Shown: positions 30,390-43,234 of the stretch, piece after piece
Numbering within the stretch: the stretch's first letter is position 1
Layout of the letters: each line of letters begins with the position of its first letter
From: Datura wrightii
Lineage: Eukaryota > Streptophyta > Magnoliopsida > Solanales > Solanaceae
Direction: 5' to 3'
NCBI GenBank assembly: GCA_035772735.1
Contig: JASDFA010000016.1
Coordinates: forward strand, 174,969,001 to 175,033,000
DNA length: 64,000 nt
Program-made: the position numbers and the translations under genes
Notes under the pieces: model-generated
What the model saw: the letters and a program-made list of their open reading frames with translations, nothing else
What the model was told of the DNA's origin: nothing
Database searches by the model: none

Positions 30390-32066
30390 TTTATCCTCCG
30401 ATGAAAACATCATTTAATATTTCAAAGACGACATATTCCAATCATGTATGTCAGTTTCTCAAAGATTGAAGTTGATAATATCTTAGTAAACATATATGCT
30501 AAATTACCACTTGAACGAACTTGTTGAACATCTATTTCACCTTTCTTTTGAAGATCATGAGTAAAATAGAATTTAGGTAAAATATATTTTATTCTAACTC
30601 CTTTGATATATCCTCCTCTTTATTAAGTTATGCATGCAACACTGTCTTCTATAATGTTATTGAAATATCTCTTTTCAAAGTGAGACCACATATTTTTGAG
30701 ATGTGTTGAGTTATTGATCTCGATCAAATGCACTATTGACTTGTTTCATGACAAGCTATTATCTCTGCATGATTTGAAGAAGTAACAATCATAGTTTATT
30801 TTATTGAACATCATGATATGGTTGTACATCACATGTAAATAAATAACCTATCTAAGATCAACCTTCATGTTGATCAGACAAATATCCTGCATCTGCATAA
30901 CCAATTAGTTGTGAGTTCAATTTATTTGAATAGAACGGTCCCATATCAACTGTCTCTTGGAGGTATCTACATGTATACTTAATACCACTCCAGTGTCTTC
31001 GTGTTAGGTTAGAACCAAATCTTGCTAATAAGTTTATAGACAAAGATATATTTGATCAAGAATTACTAGCAAGATATATCAATACCCTAATTGCACTAAG
31101 ATATGGTATTTCAACATCGACAAGTTTTTCATCATTTTCGTGACGTCGAAATGAATCTTTATTAATATCAAGTGATCTCACAATAATCGGGGTACTCAAT
31201 GGATGTGTTTTATCTATGTAAAATCTCTTTAAAATATTTTCAGCATAAGTTGATTGATGGATAAATATCTCATTTGCAAAATGCTCAATTTGCATACCAA
31301 GACAAAATTTTGCCTTTTCAAGAACTTTTTTTTTCAATTCTTATTCAAACATTCTACTGTATTTGGAAGTTCTTCAGGAGTCCCGATGATATTCAAGTCA
31401 TCAACATATATAATTATGATGACAAATTTAGATCCAGACTTTTTAATAAAAACACATGAGCAAATTGGGTCATTCTTGTATACAGATGTTCGCTAAGGCG
31501 ATTATACCACATGCACCCTGATTGTTTTAATTCATATAAAGATTTTTGAAGTTTTATTGAAAATGTTTCTCAAGAATCCTTATATTCTTCAGACATTTTG
31601 AATTTTTTTAAATTTTTTCATAAAAATATCATGTCCAGTGAGCCATGTAAGGAGGTTGTGATAACATCCATCAGATTCATATCAAGTTCTTCATGAACTA
31701 TCAAATTTATAAGATATCTAACAGTGACTGCATCCACTTCAAGAGAATATGTTTTCACATAATCAATATTAGGTTTTTGCGAGAATTCTTATTCCACCAA
31801 TTATATTTTATATCTTACAACTTCATTTTTCTCATTTCGTTTTTGTACAAAAACTCATTTTTAACCCACTAACTTTAGACCTTTAGGTTTTCGAATTATA
31901 GATCCGAAAATTTTGCGTTTTTCAAGCGGAGCTAATTCAATTTGAATTGCATCTTTTTATTTTGGTCAATAATTTTTATGTATACATTCCTCAATATATT
32001 TTGTATTAAGATCCTCACCCTGTTGCATTATTTCAACTATAATATTATATGCAAAAATATTATTGA
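30390..32066 (-). pseudogene. Copia RT and RNase H, decayed
   Basis: The minus strand shows copia motifs in order: a linker (FAYNI-type, near 32050), FVQKRNEKNE (near 31845), NIDYVKTYS, KSLYELKQSG, a YVDD-type region near 31400, KFCLGMQIEH (near 31300), PYLSAIRVLIYL (near 31090), LLARFGS and GYADAGYLSD (near 30870-31030), then HDLQKKGEIDVQQ near 30510. Many stops and frameshifts occur. The segment 30390-30850 lacks a clean frame. It is older than the insertions it carries. Confidence 0.8.
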
Positions 32067-33343
32067 TGTAACAACTCGTCTATCGTTACGAAAAAGTAAG
32101 TCCAAAACACTCTATTTTTGCCCAGGTGTAAGGTGGAAAGTGTTTAGGGAGTGTTATTTAGATTTGGGTTTGAGGAATACAAAAGATGCAACAAAATCTT
32201 GAGTTAATGGTTAATGGGGACCGTTGTAGCGAGACTGTCATGACGGTTGGAGGTTCGCCATTACGGAAAGGGAGGACTAGCCATTAGGTCCGTTGTGGCA
32301 GGGTCCTGACCGCCATAGTGGGTCCGCTACAGAGGAAATGCGATCATTACAGCAGACAACAAGAGGTAGTAAGACAATTTTAAATTGGGGTTTTTCACCC
32401 ATAACATGAAGGCACATCTTTTGAGAAGGGTGAGGGCGATTTTTCATACGCTGAAGCGATTGTTCATCCCAAAGTAAGAATTTTAACTAGATTTCTTCCA
32501 TTTTGATTTTCTAATACCCTAGTATCAATGGGTGGTCTTAGAATGGTGTTCTCTAAGATGAAAATCCTAGGTTATGGAAACTAGGGAGACGTGAAGGAAA
32601 AGGATTGAGTGTTGATTTTCAGACCTAAAAGTGAGTAATTAAGACTTCTTAGGAGTAATACGATTATAGAATGCCTATTTCACCATGAGTTGAGACCTAG
32701 AATTTGATAAAGGTGGGACCTTGTTGAGTTAGAACTGATTTAGACGGGTTTTAGGAAAAAAAATGTTGAAAACAAGTTGAGATAATCGGTGTAGGGATAG
32801 AACACAACACATTACCCCTTAGAACAGTGAATTTGATCAGGACATCTAGTAGAATTGGGGGTAGAACTAAAGTTCTAGGCTCGAATGGAATATAGATAAT
32901 TGAATATAATTTTAATTTATTTGTGTTAGATTTTGAACATTCAGAGGGCTTACAAAAGGGAAAAACTCCTGCGGAATAGCTTACTTCTCTCTTCTAAAAA
33001 TCGAGGTAAGTTATGATTTTATAAGGAGTTAGACTTTATATAATAATGTGTATGTGTATGGAATGATAATGTGCTTAATTGGTCCTCAGACACTATTGTT
33101 ATTAATAATATGATAGGTTAATTTTGTAGGTGAAGTGAACTTGAGATGATGGTTGTTAATAATATTATGTGAAATTGAGTGCATTGAGATGTTATGTGTG
33201 TTCTTTTGAATTACCATGTACGTGGTTGAATGTTGGTAAGTATAAACAAGTTGATGAAGTTAATATGATGCCTCAGAAAAGTCATACAATTTGACCGAGT
33301 GATAACATACCAAATATGAGAATGAAAGTGAATAACATATTTT
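32067..33343 (+). repeat. Outer solo LTR, left half (Ty3/gypsy-like)
   Basis: Starts TGTAACAACTCGTC after the flank ATTGA. The right half ends TCATGACA at 60770 before GTTGA, a 5-bp duplication with one mismatch. The two halves give about 2.53 kb. No coding sequence. It contains CCGCTACAG/CTGTAGCGG-like words. It split the copia linker. Confidence 0.7.
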
Positions 33344-35450
33344 TGTCACGACCTTAACATAGGTCCGACCAAGACACGAAACCTAAAACCATGAATAGCT
33401 CCAAGTTGACCCATGGCATGAATATAGTGGCCAAAAAGCATATATTAAACGGAAACTGATAAACTAAATATGAATAAGAGAAAGTCTGCATACATAACAA
33501 TCATAAATAGAGTCAACACTGACAAAGCGGAAATTCTACATATCGTCTGAAAAAGGCCTCTAACATAACTGAAGAGTTGATGGGACAACGACCCCAAATA
33601 GCTCACTAAATGTCTGAAAACTGAAAGTAACACAACTCAACAATATGAAGGTCCTCGAAGGATGAGGACTCACCAACAAGGGAACTGGACTAAGCTGTGG
33701 AGACTGGCTAACGATGAAACTAAGTCTGAGCATCTGAACCTGTATCATGAAATGATACAACATAGAATATGCGGTCAGTACTTGGAAATGTACTGAGTAT
33801 ATAAGGTAAGTAAAATAGGCTGAGTAAGTATAACTGAAATCATGCACATAACATAAATCATAAGATCATGAGAGTAAGGACTAGATGCTGGTATCTGAAA
33901 ACATGTATAATCATAACTGAATTTCATATCTGAATAGAATGACCCAAAGATGAAAATAAAATCACATGGCTTGTCATAGCTGAAATCATAAGTAAAAGCT
34001 TATAAAGGTGATCTTGGGTCAAACCTGCTGAAAACATAATATCATATGTCATAAACATGCTTAACTAAAATCATGAGGAATAATGGGAGACTCGTCATAA
34101 CCAACAACCACCATGTATGAGTGCATGATGATCCCACATCTTGCCCACGTAGAGGAGGGTCATCCTAAGCCTTGCCATGGCGAAGTATAAGTAACGTGTG
34201 ATATCACGGAGTACCCTTGGCAGGGGACACGCTCTCTTGAGGGTCTCCAAAATATACCTACGTTGGTGCGTAGTTTATGAGACAAGAGAATCTTGGAGCC
34301 CCTAGCCTACTTGGTTCTAGACACTACTCCCAAAACATGTATAATGCTCATAATCATATTCTAGAACATAAATTGAATCTATACATTTGAGGGGTCTTGA
34401 CTCCAAAATATATCTATCATTTGATCTTGTTAGCCTTGGCTAGATCATAAAACATACTTGTCTTGTGTGGGCTGGCCCAAATATAAAAATCATGCATACT
34501 TGAAATAGACTTCATTGATCAAAATCATAGATTCATACATGGGTAATTTGTAAATCATACATGGTAGATATCTCATCATACTTGAAATCATCAATCATAA
34601 ACTTGAATTTTTTATGAACTTGCATAATTGGGCATAATCTTGTAAAATTTGAAATCATGAATTTGTAATCAAAACATGCTTAAGATCTTCCAATGAATTT
34701 TCAAAATACTTTAAAATGTAAAGGGGTTGACCTATCAACAATTCATAGAGAATTTCATAAAATTAGATTAAAACTCTTTTTAGATCATAACTTGGATTGA
34801 GACTTGATTCATGAAATTGAGGAGACTTTGGGCATGAGAGTGAAAGGAGCCCTCATTCATAGCCTTATATACCTTGGTAAACTGAATCTATACTAGTCTT
34901 TGAAAGCCCAAGAGATTTGGAGAATACCTTGAAGAATTCTAGGCTTGATCTTCAATGGGGAATTCCTAATCTTACATGCATGGGAGGGGAATGATTTAGA
35001 ATAGGTTTTACCCCCTTAAAACCCTTTTTTCAGAGCTTAAAATGATATAGTTTAGGGCTTAGGAGCTTGAAATTTACGAAAATACCCTTAATGAATTCGT
35101 AAGAAAATTGATTCTGTCAGCTGTCATGACTTGTACAACGAATCGCACAATCCTCCTACTACTCGTGGTATCCTCCCATACTGACCAAGTCCAAAACCTC
35201 TAATCCTCTAAATATTTCCAGAATCATATTACAACCCGTAATAGGCTATCACGAGTCATACCAATACTCGTACAACCAGCATATGATAAATCCCAAGTAC
35301 TTGATATGATACGTACCACGAGTCATACCCATACACAACGACTCATAGTGGGGACTCGTTGTCTGGGGAAATAAATCTCTGAACTGAACCACGGGTCTTA
35401 CTATGACCCGTACCACTAACCTATGACTCATAGGTTAAGTCGTACTGAAG
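33344..35450 (-). repeat. Inner solo LTR, main part (related to the chromovirus LTR), inverted
   Basis: Reverse orientation. Its 3' end (TGACA) is at 33344 and its 5' end (TGTAATACCTCG) is at 59517. Flanks ATTTT and GTTTT form a one-mismatch duplication. The two parts sum to about 2.18 kb, matching the 2177-bp LTR of the chromovirus inserted in it, to which it is clearly but distantly similar. The short frames seen here are not genes. Confidence 0.75.
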
Positions 35451-37627
35451 TGTAATACCCCAAGAGTTCCTAAGAAATAGATAGGAGAATTAGAAATGAG
35501 TTCTGCAGAAAAATATATATTTTTGCACCAGAACAACTCATGGTATGATTCGTGACAGAAGTGACGGGTCATGGTCTCAGTTGTGATGAAATTCTGAAGT
35601 TGGTGTCCAGACCATGAGTCACACCACGAGTCGTGAGGTGTAGGTACGACCCGTGGTTAGGAGTTGTGATGAGTTTCTTGGTGGCGCCGGGGTATGATGT
35701 CACGGATCATGGTATGACTTGTAGTAAGTAACCATGAGTCGTGATGGAAGTCGTGGTTAGGAATTGGCTGGTGAAGGGGATAATGTCACGAATGACAGAA
35801 CGACTCATGGTAGAACACCACGAGTTGTGATATGCAATCGTGGTAAAATTTAGGGATGCTACAGGGAGGAGCAGTGGTGACCATGAGTCGTTACTTCGTG
35901 CAACAACTCGTAGTGAGGGTCTTGCGACTGACAGTTTTCATTTTTCAAAATTTTCATTAAGGGTATTTTCATAATTTCTAAGCTCCTAAGTCCTAAACTA
36001 CATCATTTTAAGCTCTATTAGGAGGATTTTAAGAGGGTTTAGCCTATCCTAATTCATTCAACTCCCAAGCATGCAAGAGTATAGGCTTCTCTTTGAAGAT
36101 CAAGCTTAAAACCCTCCAATTCCCTTGGGCTTTCAAAGAAAGGCGTAGAATAAGATTTTCCAGGTATGTAGGGCTATGAATTAGAGTTACTTTCACTCTC
36201 ATGCTCAAAATTCTCTTTAATTCCATGAATTTAAGTTCTAGATCAAGTTCATGATCTCATGGAGCTTATTCCTAATTTTATGAAATTCTCTATGATTTAT
36301 CTATAGGTCAATTCTCTTCATGTTCTAACTCATGTTTTAAGATCTACGGGCAGATTTTATACCTATTTTGACTATTAATTCATAGTTTCAAATTTTAATC
36401 AATTTATCTCCAATTATGTAAGTTTCATGAAAAGTCAAGTTTATGATTCTATTATGATTTTGATCTTCCCAAGTCCTAAATTATGATTTATGATTTATGA
36501 TATGATTTCCTTCAATTACTCTTCATGAATTTATGTATTTCAAATATAGTGATTTTTTTCAAGCATGTATATTCTTCATGATTTATGAGTTTATGATTTT
36601 GCCCGACTCACAGGCCCTGATTCATGGCTAATCATATATTTCATGTATGATCAAGTATGTTATGATTTATCTAGTCATGAGCTTTATAAATGATTTCATG
36701 ATTATTATATGAGCCCTCATGTGCATATGTTTGGGAGCAGTGTCTAGCACTGAGTTGACCTGGCGTTCAGGTAAACCCCGTTGTCTTAGAAATACATGCC
36801 ACCGTAGGTATATGTATTCATGGACTCTTTGTGATATAACTTCATGCACATCCCTTGCATGGCAAGCCTGGGACGGCTCTGTCCATTTGAGCGAGATAGT
36901 TGGGGGCATTATGTAAGCTCTATCATGATGGTGTTGGTTAAGACGAGTTCTCCCATTGTTCCTCGTGATTTATGCATTTTATGTTACGATACCTTAGCTC
37001 AAGTTATGTTTTTACAAGATTTCTCTTATGATTATGACTATGATTAGATTATGAATGTTTTCAAAACCTTGAGCCCTCATGTTTATGTTATGATTATTAT
37101 TGCATGTTTTGAACAGTCCTACTCTTATGAATTCTTATGTATTTTGATTAGTCCATTTTATTTACCTTGCATATTCAGTACATTTCAAGTACTGACTGTA
37201 TACTCTATGTTGTATCATTTCATGATACAGGTTCGGACGTTCAAGTTCAGTCCTGCCGCTAGTCAGTTCTCAGAGTTAGCATATCCAGTTTTTTGGTGAG
37301 TCCTCATCCTCCAAGGGCCTCTTTATCAGTTTGTTATCAGTATCTTTCAGTTTTAATTTATTAGTGAGATAGTTGGGGTCTTGTCCCATCAGCTCATCAG
37401 GATGTTAGAGGCTTTTCAAATATAGAGCTGTTTTCAGTTTTGAATTTAGCGTTATGTATTACGTTGTGCAAATGTTTAATATTCAGACTTCCGCTATCTC
37501 ATAATTCACTTTCATTTCGCTTTGATTATGCTGAGTTAGTTATCATGTTCAAGCCATAGGTCGACTTGGAGCCATTTATGATTCTAAGTTTCGTGTCTAG
37601 ATCCGGGCCTATATTCGGATCATGACA
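35451..37627 (+). repeat. Chromovirus 5' LTR
   Basis: 2177 bp, TG...CA. The first 450 bp are packed with CACGAGTCGTG-type palindromes and variants. The rest has no gene. The U5 end carries the GTACTGACTGTATAC and CATGATACAGGTT words that recur, inverted, in the solo LTR at 33344-35450. Confidence 0.9.
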
Positions 37628-37632
37628 AAACT

Positions 37633-37645
37633 TAGTATCAGAGCC
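37633..37645 (+). promoter_or_regulatory. Chromovirus primer binding site (Met-tRNA)
   Basis: TAGTATCAGAGCC, one base off TGGTATCAGAGCC, six bases after the 5' LTR. Confidence 0.8.
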
Positions 37646-37840
37646 TTAGATTTTAAAGTGTCCTAGGGTGTCTAAAAGCTATGTTAAGTAGAGTCTTTTT
37701 TCATGGGTGTGAAGTGCGCCACACTTATGACGCAGAGGCTATGAAATATTTTAGGAAAATTTCCTTTTTTCATGATCTATGTCGTGTGATGAAATGTCTC
37801 TCTATCCGTATAACTTGTGTTATTTGCATTTGCAGAATCA

Positions 37841-38664
37841 TGTCTCCACTGAGTTAACGGAAAAAGGAACGACAATGGAAATGGGAAGGCCATAAGAATG
37901 GCAATGAAGATGGGCACCATCAAGCCCCCCAGCCCCTAAGGATCATGTACCTGAGCAGATTGCTCATACAGAGTTTAAGGTAGCCATTCAGATGTTAGCA
38001 CGGGCTTTGACCGCCCATGTCAACCAGCAGGCGTTGTCCCATGTTCTCCAGAATAGGAACACGACAACGGCAAGAGTCGGGAATTTCCTCAGGATGAATC
38101 CCCCTTGAATTTATTGGGTCAAGGGTGGACGAGGACCCACCTGAGTTTATTGATGATATCCAGAAAATCACCCAGATTATGGAGGTGAGGGAGGAGGAGT
38201 GTGCAGATCTAGCCTCTTATCAGTTGAAAGGGGTTGCTCATATCTAGTTCAGATAATGAAAGGATAGCAGGGGAGTTGGATCGGATCCCATTGGTTGGGA
38301 TGAGTTTCTTACCGCGTCCTTGGATCTATTCTTTCCCCGTGAGATGAGGGAGATCAAGGCAGCAAAGTTTGTGAACGTGAGGCAGAACAATATGACAGTC
38401 CAGGAGTATGCTTTAAAGTTCACCAGCTTGTCTAAATATGCATCGGAGATAGTGGCTGATTAGAGAGCTCGTGTGAGCAGGTTTATGCATGGAGTAGCAG
38501 ACTGCCTGGTCAAGGATTGCAGGACCAGTATGCTTCATCGGGACATCTAATTCTCCAATTGATTTTGTATGCCCAATAAATGGAGGTAGCGCATTTGAGG
38601 GAGAAGGAGGCCAAGAGGGCCTGAACAAATAGTTTTGGGTTCTCCAAGTAGAGGTTGGGAGGTG
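37841..38664 (+). pseudogene. Chromovirus gag, N-terminal part
   Basis: ATG at 37841. The capsid-like region reads DPPEFIDDIQKI, EEECADLASYQL, FFPREMREIKAAKF and TVQEYALKFTSLSKYA, typical of plant chromovirus gag. Several in-frame stops (for example near 38246 and 38462) and frameshifts break it. It is then interrupted at 38665-38669 by the nested element and resumes at 48553. Confidence 0.8.
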
Positions 38665-38669
38665 GACAT

Positions 38670-40090
38670 TGTTCGGTGCTTTGGTTGGGGTTATAAACCG
38701 ACACGCAAGTGCACGTGGTCAAACAAGTAGTAAGTGGCTTAAGTAAGCCAAGTATCGATCCAAGGAGACTCTGGATAAGTGAAATTTGCTCAAGTATACT
38801 ATATTTTTACTTCTAAGTATGCTGACAACTGAACAACCAACAATTGAAAAGTTTGTTTTATGAATTCTATACTAAAACTACTAACAATTATTTACTTTGA
38901 ATTTAAACTATGGATATGAGCATTCCAAGGTTAAGAACATGTAATGAACTGATTATCATCATACATTGGTTAATCTTCTCTTCCAGTTGCTAGCCAAGAA
39001 CATTAGCCTAGAGATTAAAACTCTCGTATTTAATCTCACTTAAGAATCATAAACCATCCGTCTACATTTCTGTGATCAAATGCAATTCATGACCTAGCAA
39101 TACAATTCCGGTTCCTAAATTGACTAATATGGCTTTCAAGTATATTTCTATCAGGAAAGCATATCAAAACTCAATTTTCCCAAATCAAGTAAAGAACAAT
39201 ACCCTATTAATTCACAACTTTCCAATTTCGTGGTCTCTCGAGTGAAATCGGACTTTTTAGATGTACATTAATGTAGGCCACACACCAATGCAGTAAGAAC
39301 AAGAATTAATAGAACAACATGGAAGAAAAAGATGAAAAACCATATGATCAATAATCAAACTTCATCACAAATGTTCATAACCTCAGCAAGGAAGAGAATT
39401 AGCCACTCATTTGTAGATTAATCATCCTAAAACAAGTGTTAATCATACAAACAATTGAATTAGAGAAGAAAGAAAGAGAGAAAAAACCCTAAACTTTTCG
39501 TCCCTCAACTGCCTGTAACCCACGTCCTTGCTCCACCAAGTCTGACTTCTGAAAAATATCTTTAAGTGTTCTATTTATACTACTGGGAATTTTTCCCGGA
39601 ATAACAAGCAACGTGTCACGGAGTGCATCGCGGAGCACTGCCTCCGTGACACGGCATGGACGCGGACCCTGACTGGAAATTTGGGGTCCGGGAATAAAGC
39701 ACCAACATGGCACGGCATGCAACGCGGAGGCTTGCCACCGTGCCACGGAGCTGTCGCGAGGCTCCACTGGAATTTATGCATTTTTTCACCCTCCAGGCAG
39801 AAGGCCTCCGCGATGGCTGCGTGACACGGCTCCATCGCGGAGCCCCTTTAAATTGTGCAGTCCACTGCCTTTTTCCGTGCTCGAATCCAAGTCCAACTCC
39901 GATATTGTTCCAACATGCATTTTAGCTCCTCGGAATCACATTTTACCTACAAAACAATGCTAATCATGTTGGTTAGTATAAATTCACATTTTATTACCAA
40001 TTACATGAAAATGTATACACATTGCTAGATAAACAAGGCGAAAATGATACGTTTGAGTATCACTTGGGCATATAAATCTGCCCAAGATCA
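38670..40090 (-). repeat. 3' LTR of the minus-strand Athila-like element
   Basis: On the minus strand it begins TGATCTTGGGCAG and ends CACCGAACA. It includes GGGCA...TGCCC inverted words at its 5' tip and a GC-rich block (about 39600-39850) with GTGTCACGGAG/CTCCGTGACAC dyads. Open frames in that block repeat in the other LTR and are not genes. Confidence 0.9.
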
Positions 40091-42008
40091 CTTATCCCAC
40101 ACTTAAATCCTTGTTCGTCCTCGAACAACAAACATGCAATTCATGCAATTTACATCCCAACCTTCGCCACTATGGTGCGACAATTTGAGCTACGGTCATA
40201 CCGATCATTCAATATTGTGAATCATCAAGAAAACATGCATGGTCTCAACAATGCAATGACCTTCAATACATTAAGACTTCCTAGACTTTAAGAATCGACT
40301 CTCGATATCGGCAAACTCATGCAAATCAGCTAATCAAGATATCCGACACGAAAATCAATCTTTCATCAAGCATGTGCCCTCACAACTCAAGAGAATCTTC
40401 CCCTTTTTGCTCATGTGACACACAAACATTCAAGTGGGGGCATGTAAAAATTAATTTCACTCTCTCTCCCAAAAGAATTCACATGCATCATGTCATGACC
40501 CATAAGCTTTCCCTTAGTGTATTACTCCACTAATATAAAGAAATGCAATGTAATATCACGTAGGACTTCAATGGGTTGTAATGGAAGCTATGGAACTAGT
40601 ATATATTGGATTAGCCAATAATAGCCACTAGCATCCTTAAGCACCTTTTCAACACATTCCCATCAACTCATGGACATTGTTTCTCTCTTTTCTCTTTTTC
40701 TTTTTTTTTTCATCATCCCATTCTTGATGATTTACCTTAGTGTGGCCCATTTCATCAAGCACACTTGCCACGAAAACAAAGGTTTTTCATGCACCTTCAT
40801 TAGCATTTAGTTATAGCAAGTGCACCTTCAACCTTTTCTTTTCTTTCCTCACTCTGCTTTTCTTTTTCTTTTCACCATTCTCACTCTTTGACACTTTGGG
40901 AAAATTATTTTCTCTTCTTAAGCGCTTAAGAGTTTTGTATAGACTTATGGCTAATGAAAAGAAAGAATTACGCTCAGTTTATACTTTTGGGACAAAAGAA
41001 AGAAATAACAGGCTAAAGGCTCAACGGGCTGACTAGGGTATACAATCACATAAAAAGGGGAGTATGACAAGAAAAAAATAGAAACTCTCGGTTAAAACAA
41101 AGAAATGCCTACATCCTTTCCTACAATACACCTCCTTCATTTCGTTTTGTACACACACCAGGCAAGTTCTAGACACTTCACAATAGCATGAAATAACAAT
41201 ACCTCACTTCACACTTTATGCACATGCTCGATTCAAGATGCATTCACAGACTCTTCAATCAGCTAATTACATGAATTCAAACATTAAGCCTCAATCACAC
41301 CGAATCGAACTCTACAGCCTAGGTATCTCAACATATTTACAAAATTGCATGCTTTCATACGAATCACTTTTGCATTTTGAATATCAAGTACAACACGCAA
41401 CCAACCTTTCACAACCATATAGTAACTACAAGTTCCGTGATGCAATCCACCAAAAGAAAAAAAACTGAAAATAAATTAAAATAACTACTCCTACCGACTA
41501 CATTTCCCTTAAGATGGTCGTCATCCATCCATCATAGGGAACAGTCACTAACTATGACGTCGGTTCAATGGGACTATTCTCGGTAAAAGAACCGAAACAA
41601 ACGCCGAGAAACCCAAAAAAATAAAAATAAAAAATTTTGCAAAACATCGATCATATCGATAGAAAAATTATTTACAAAATATTTTAATATGAACAAAATA
41701 TTTTTGCAAAATTTTAAAAAATTATCGATCATTTCGATAAGCAAAAATATTTACAAAACTTTTACAGACTTAGCTGGCAACATCAACATTCCACAACACA
41801 CATCAATACCACAAATAATTACAAATACAGAACAACTTGCAAATTCACAAACACAGGGAAACATACATACAAAAATGCAGAGGAAAGCATACAAGCAAAC
41901 CAGCCCAGCCTAGCACCTAACTACTCCCCACCGCACACTTAAACCGAACACTGTCTCCAGTGTTCACAAAAATTAAAAATCACAAAATTGGGTGGTGGAA
42001 CTCCCTGA
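40091..42008 (-). other. Long 3' non-coding region of the minus-strand element
   Basis: No gene seen. It shares blocks with the 3' region of the sister element (54333-56244), for instance GTTGTTCGAGGACGAACAAG next to the PPT and GATGGATGGATGACGACC near 41510-41535. Confidence 0.7.
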
Positions 42009-43234
42009 TCAGTCAAAGTATTCCACTTCTTCATCAGGTGCTGCTGCCTCATCTCCCATGTCCGAGTCGCCTCCGTCATCGTCATCGGACTCCACATCAG
42101 AGTCCTCCCGACGTGTCTCCTCGTCCGTGGGGACGTCATCGTCAGTGGGCTCTACAAAGGCTGGCCCAACTCGGCATAGAGCCCTGGCGTTTTCGCCAAA
42201 TGGGTAATCCAGCTCGAGCTGCCATAGCTCCTCCTCCGTGGCTGGTCTCCCACCTATCCTGAGTTGGAGCATTTGTATCCCAAACATCCGCGCCATGTAC
42301 TTGTCATCACGAGCATGTCGCTCGCCAAGTGTCAGCACTGGCCCGTGGGTGGTGTCGGGAGCCTTAGTTTTGGTCACGTCCAAGGCCCGCCGCTCCAACT
42401 GCTGGATGTAATCCAAAGCCTCCTCCTCGACGTCGAGGCCCCGGAGAAAGGTGGTGATTAGTCCACCGAACCCATACCTGTGGCCCTGGTGTAGTCGGGC
42501 TCTCTTCATGGCGGATGTGATGACCGCCCCAACATTAATCTCTAGCCCTTTCATCAGGGCATACACCAGGCAAACACGGTCCCGGGTCACATCAGTCATG
42601 TGTACCCCCGGGATTAGGCACGAGCAGACTATCTTCAGCCAGATTCGGGCCTCCCTGTTCATTTGAGAATACGGAAGAGTCTGGTGGTAGCCCCTTTCCT
42701 TGTGTCTGCTCCATCTAGCTGTGGATCTAGCCCCACACAGTGTGCGTCTGATGTCAGCATACGGTGGGGTGATGTTCAGCTGGCGGAGAACGTGGGCGTC
42801 TGTGTCCCGCGCTCCAATGATGGCATTTAGCTGTTGGGGTTCCAGAGTGACTATCTGCCCTCTGATCTTGATGGTGTGGCTTTTGATTGCCGGGTTCCAA
42901 TTAGCGTAGAACTCCCGGACCAAGTGTAGGTTGCATTCCTTGGGCTCCTGAAATATGAAACTTAGCCCAGCAGCCTCGATCCTTTGAACTATTCTGGGGA
43001 ACTCCTGTGCTAATGGTTCCCGTGCTATATGCTCCTCGGGGAAGTGTTTGTTTTCTTTGTGTTTGGCATACCACTTCTTCCCCTCGTCGGTCACCCATCT
43101 CGTTCCGTATTGGCGGCGGTGGCCGCGTGGAACTGCTGGTGCTGCTGGGACTGCTTTGCCCAGTCTAAGTCTTTTCCTTCCGGTGCCTGAAGTTGATGCA
43201 CCCTTACCTTTATCTTGCCTGCTTGCCGTTTTAC
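42009..43234 (-). CDS. 'Putative plant transposon protein' domain ORF in retroelement
   Basis: About 408 codons, open. Layout: basic Ser/Gly-rich N-terminus with a likely nuclear signal (RKRLRLGK), then a conserved middle with VREFYANW, PQQLNAIIGA, EARIWLKIVCSCLIPG, RDRVCLVYALMKGLEINVGAVI and a FGGLITTFLRG-type segment, then a strongly acidic Asp/Glu tail. This matches the domain named 'putative plant transposon protein' in plant databases; its function is unknown. There is no ATG near the start; the frame opens just after TTTGTGTTGACAG, a good acceptor, so the first exon probably lies upstream (right), as for env-position ORFs of Athila elements. It is fully open although gag-protease beside it is broken. 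Confidence 0.7.

Noticed and set aside
33445..33847. Hydrophobic short open frames in the inverted solo LTR
   Set aside because: Decayed LTR sequence; frames are not shared with the homologous chromovirus LTR.
35451..35900. CRISPR-like repetition of CACGAGTCGTG words
   Set aside because: The genome is plant; repeats are short, in both orientations, irregularly spaced and confined to LTRs.
39489..39925. Open frames in the GC-rich LTR block, repeated at 47856-48420, 51929-52261 and 56438-56770
   Set aside because: They recur because they lie in LTRs, have no known motif, and follow the dyad repeats.
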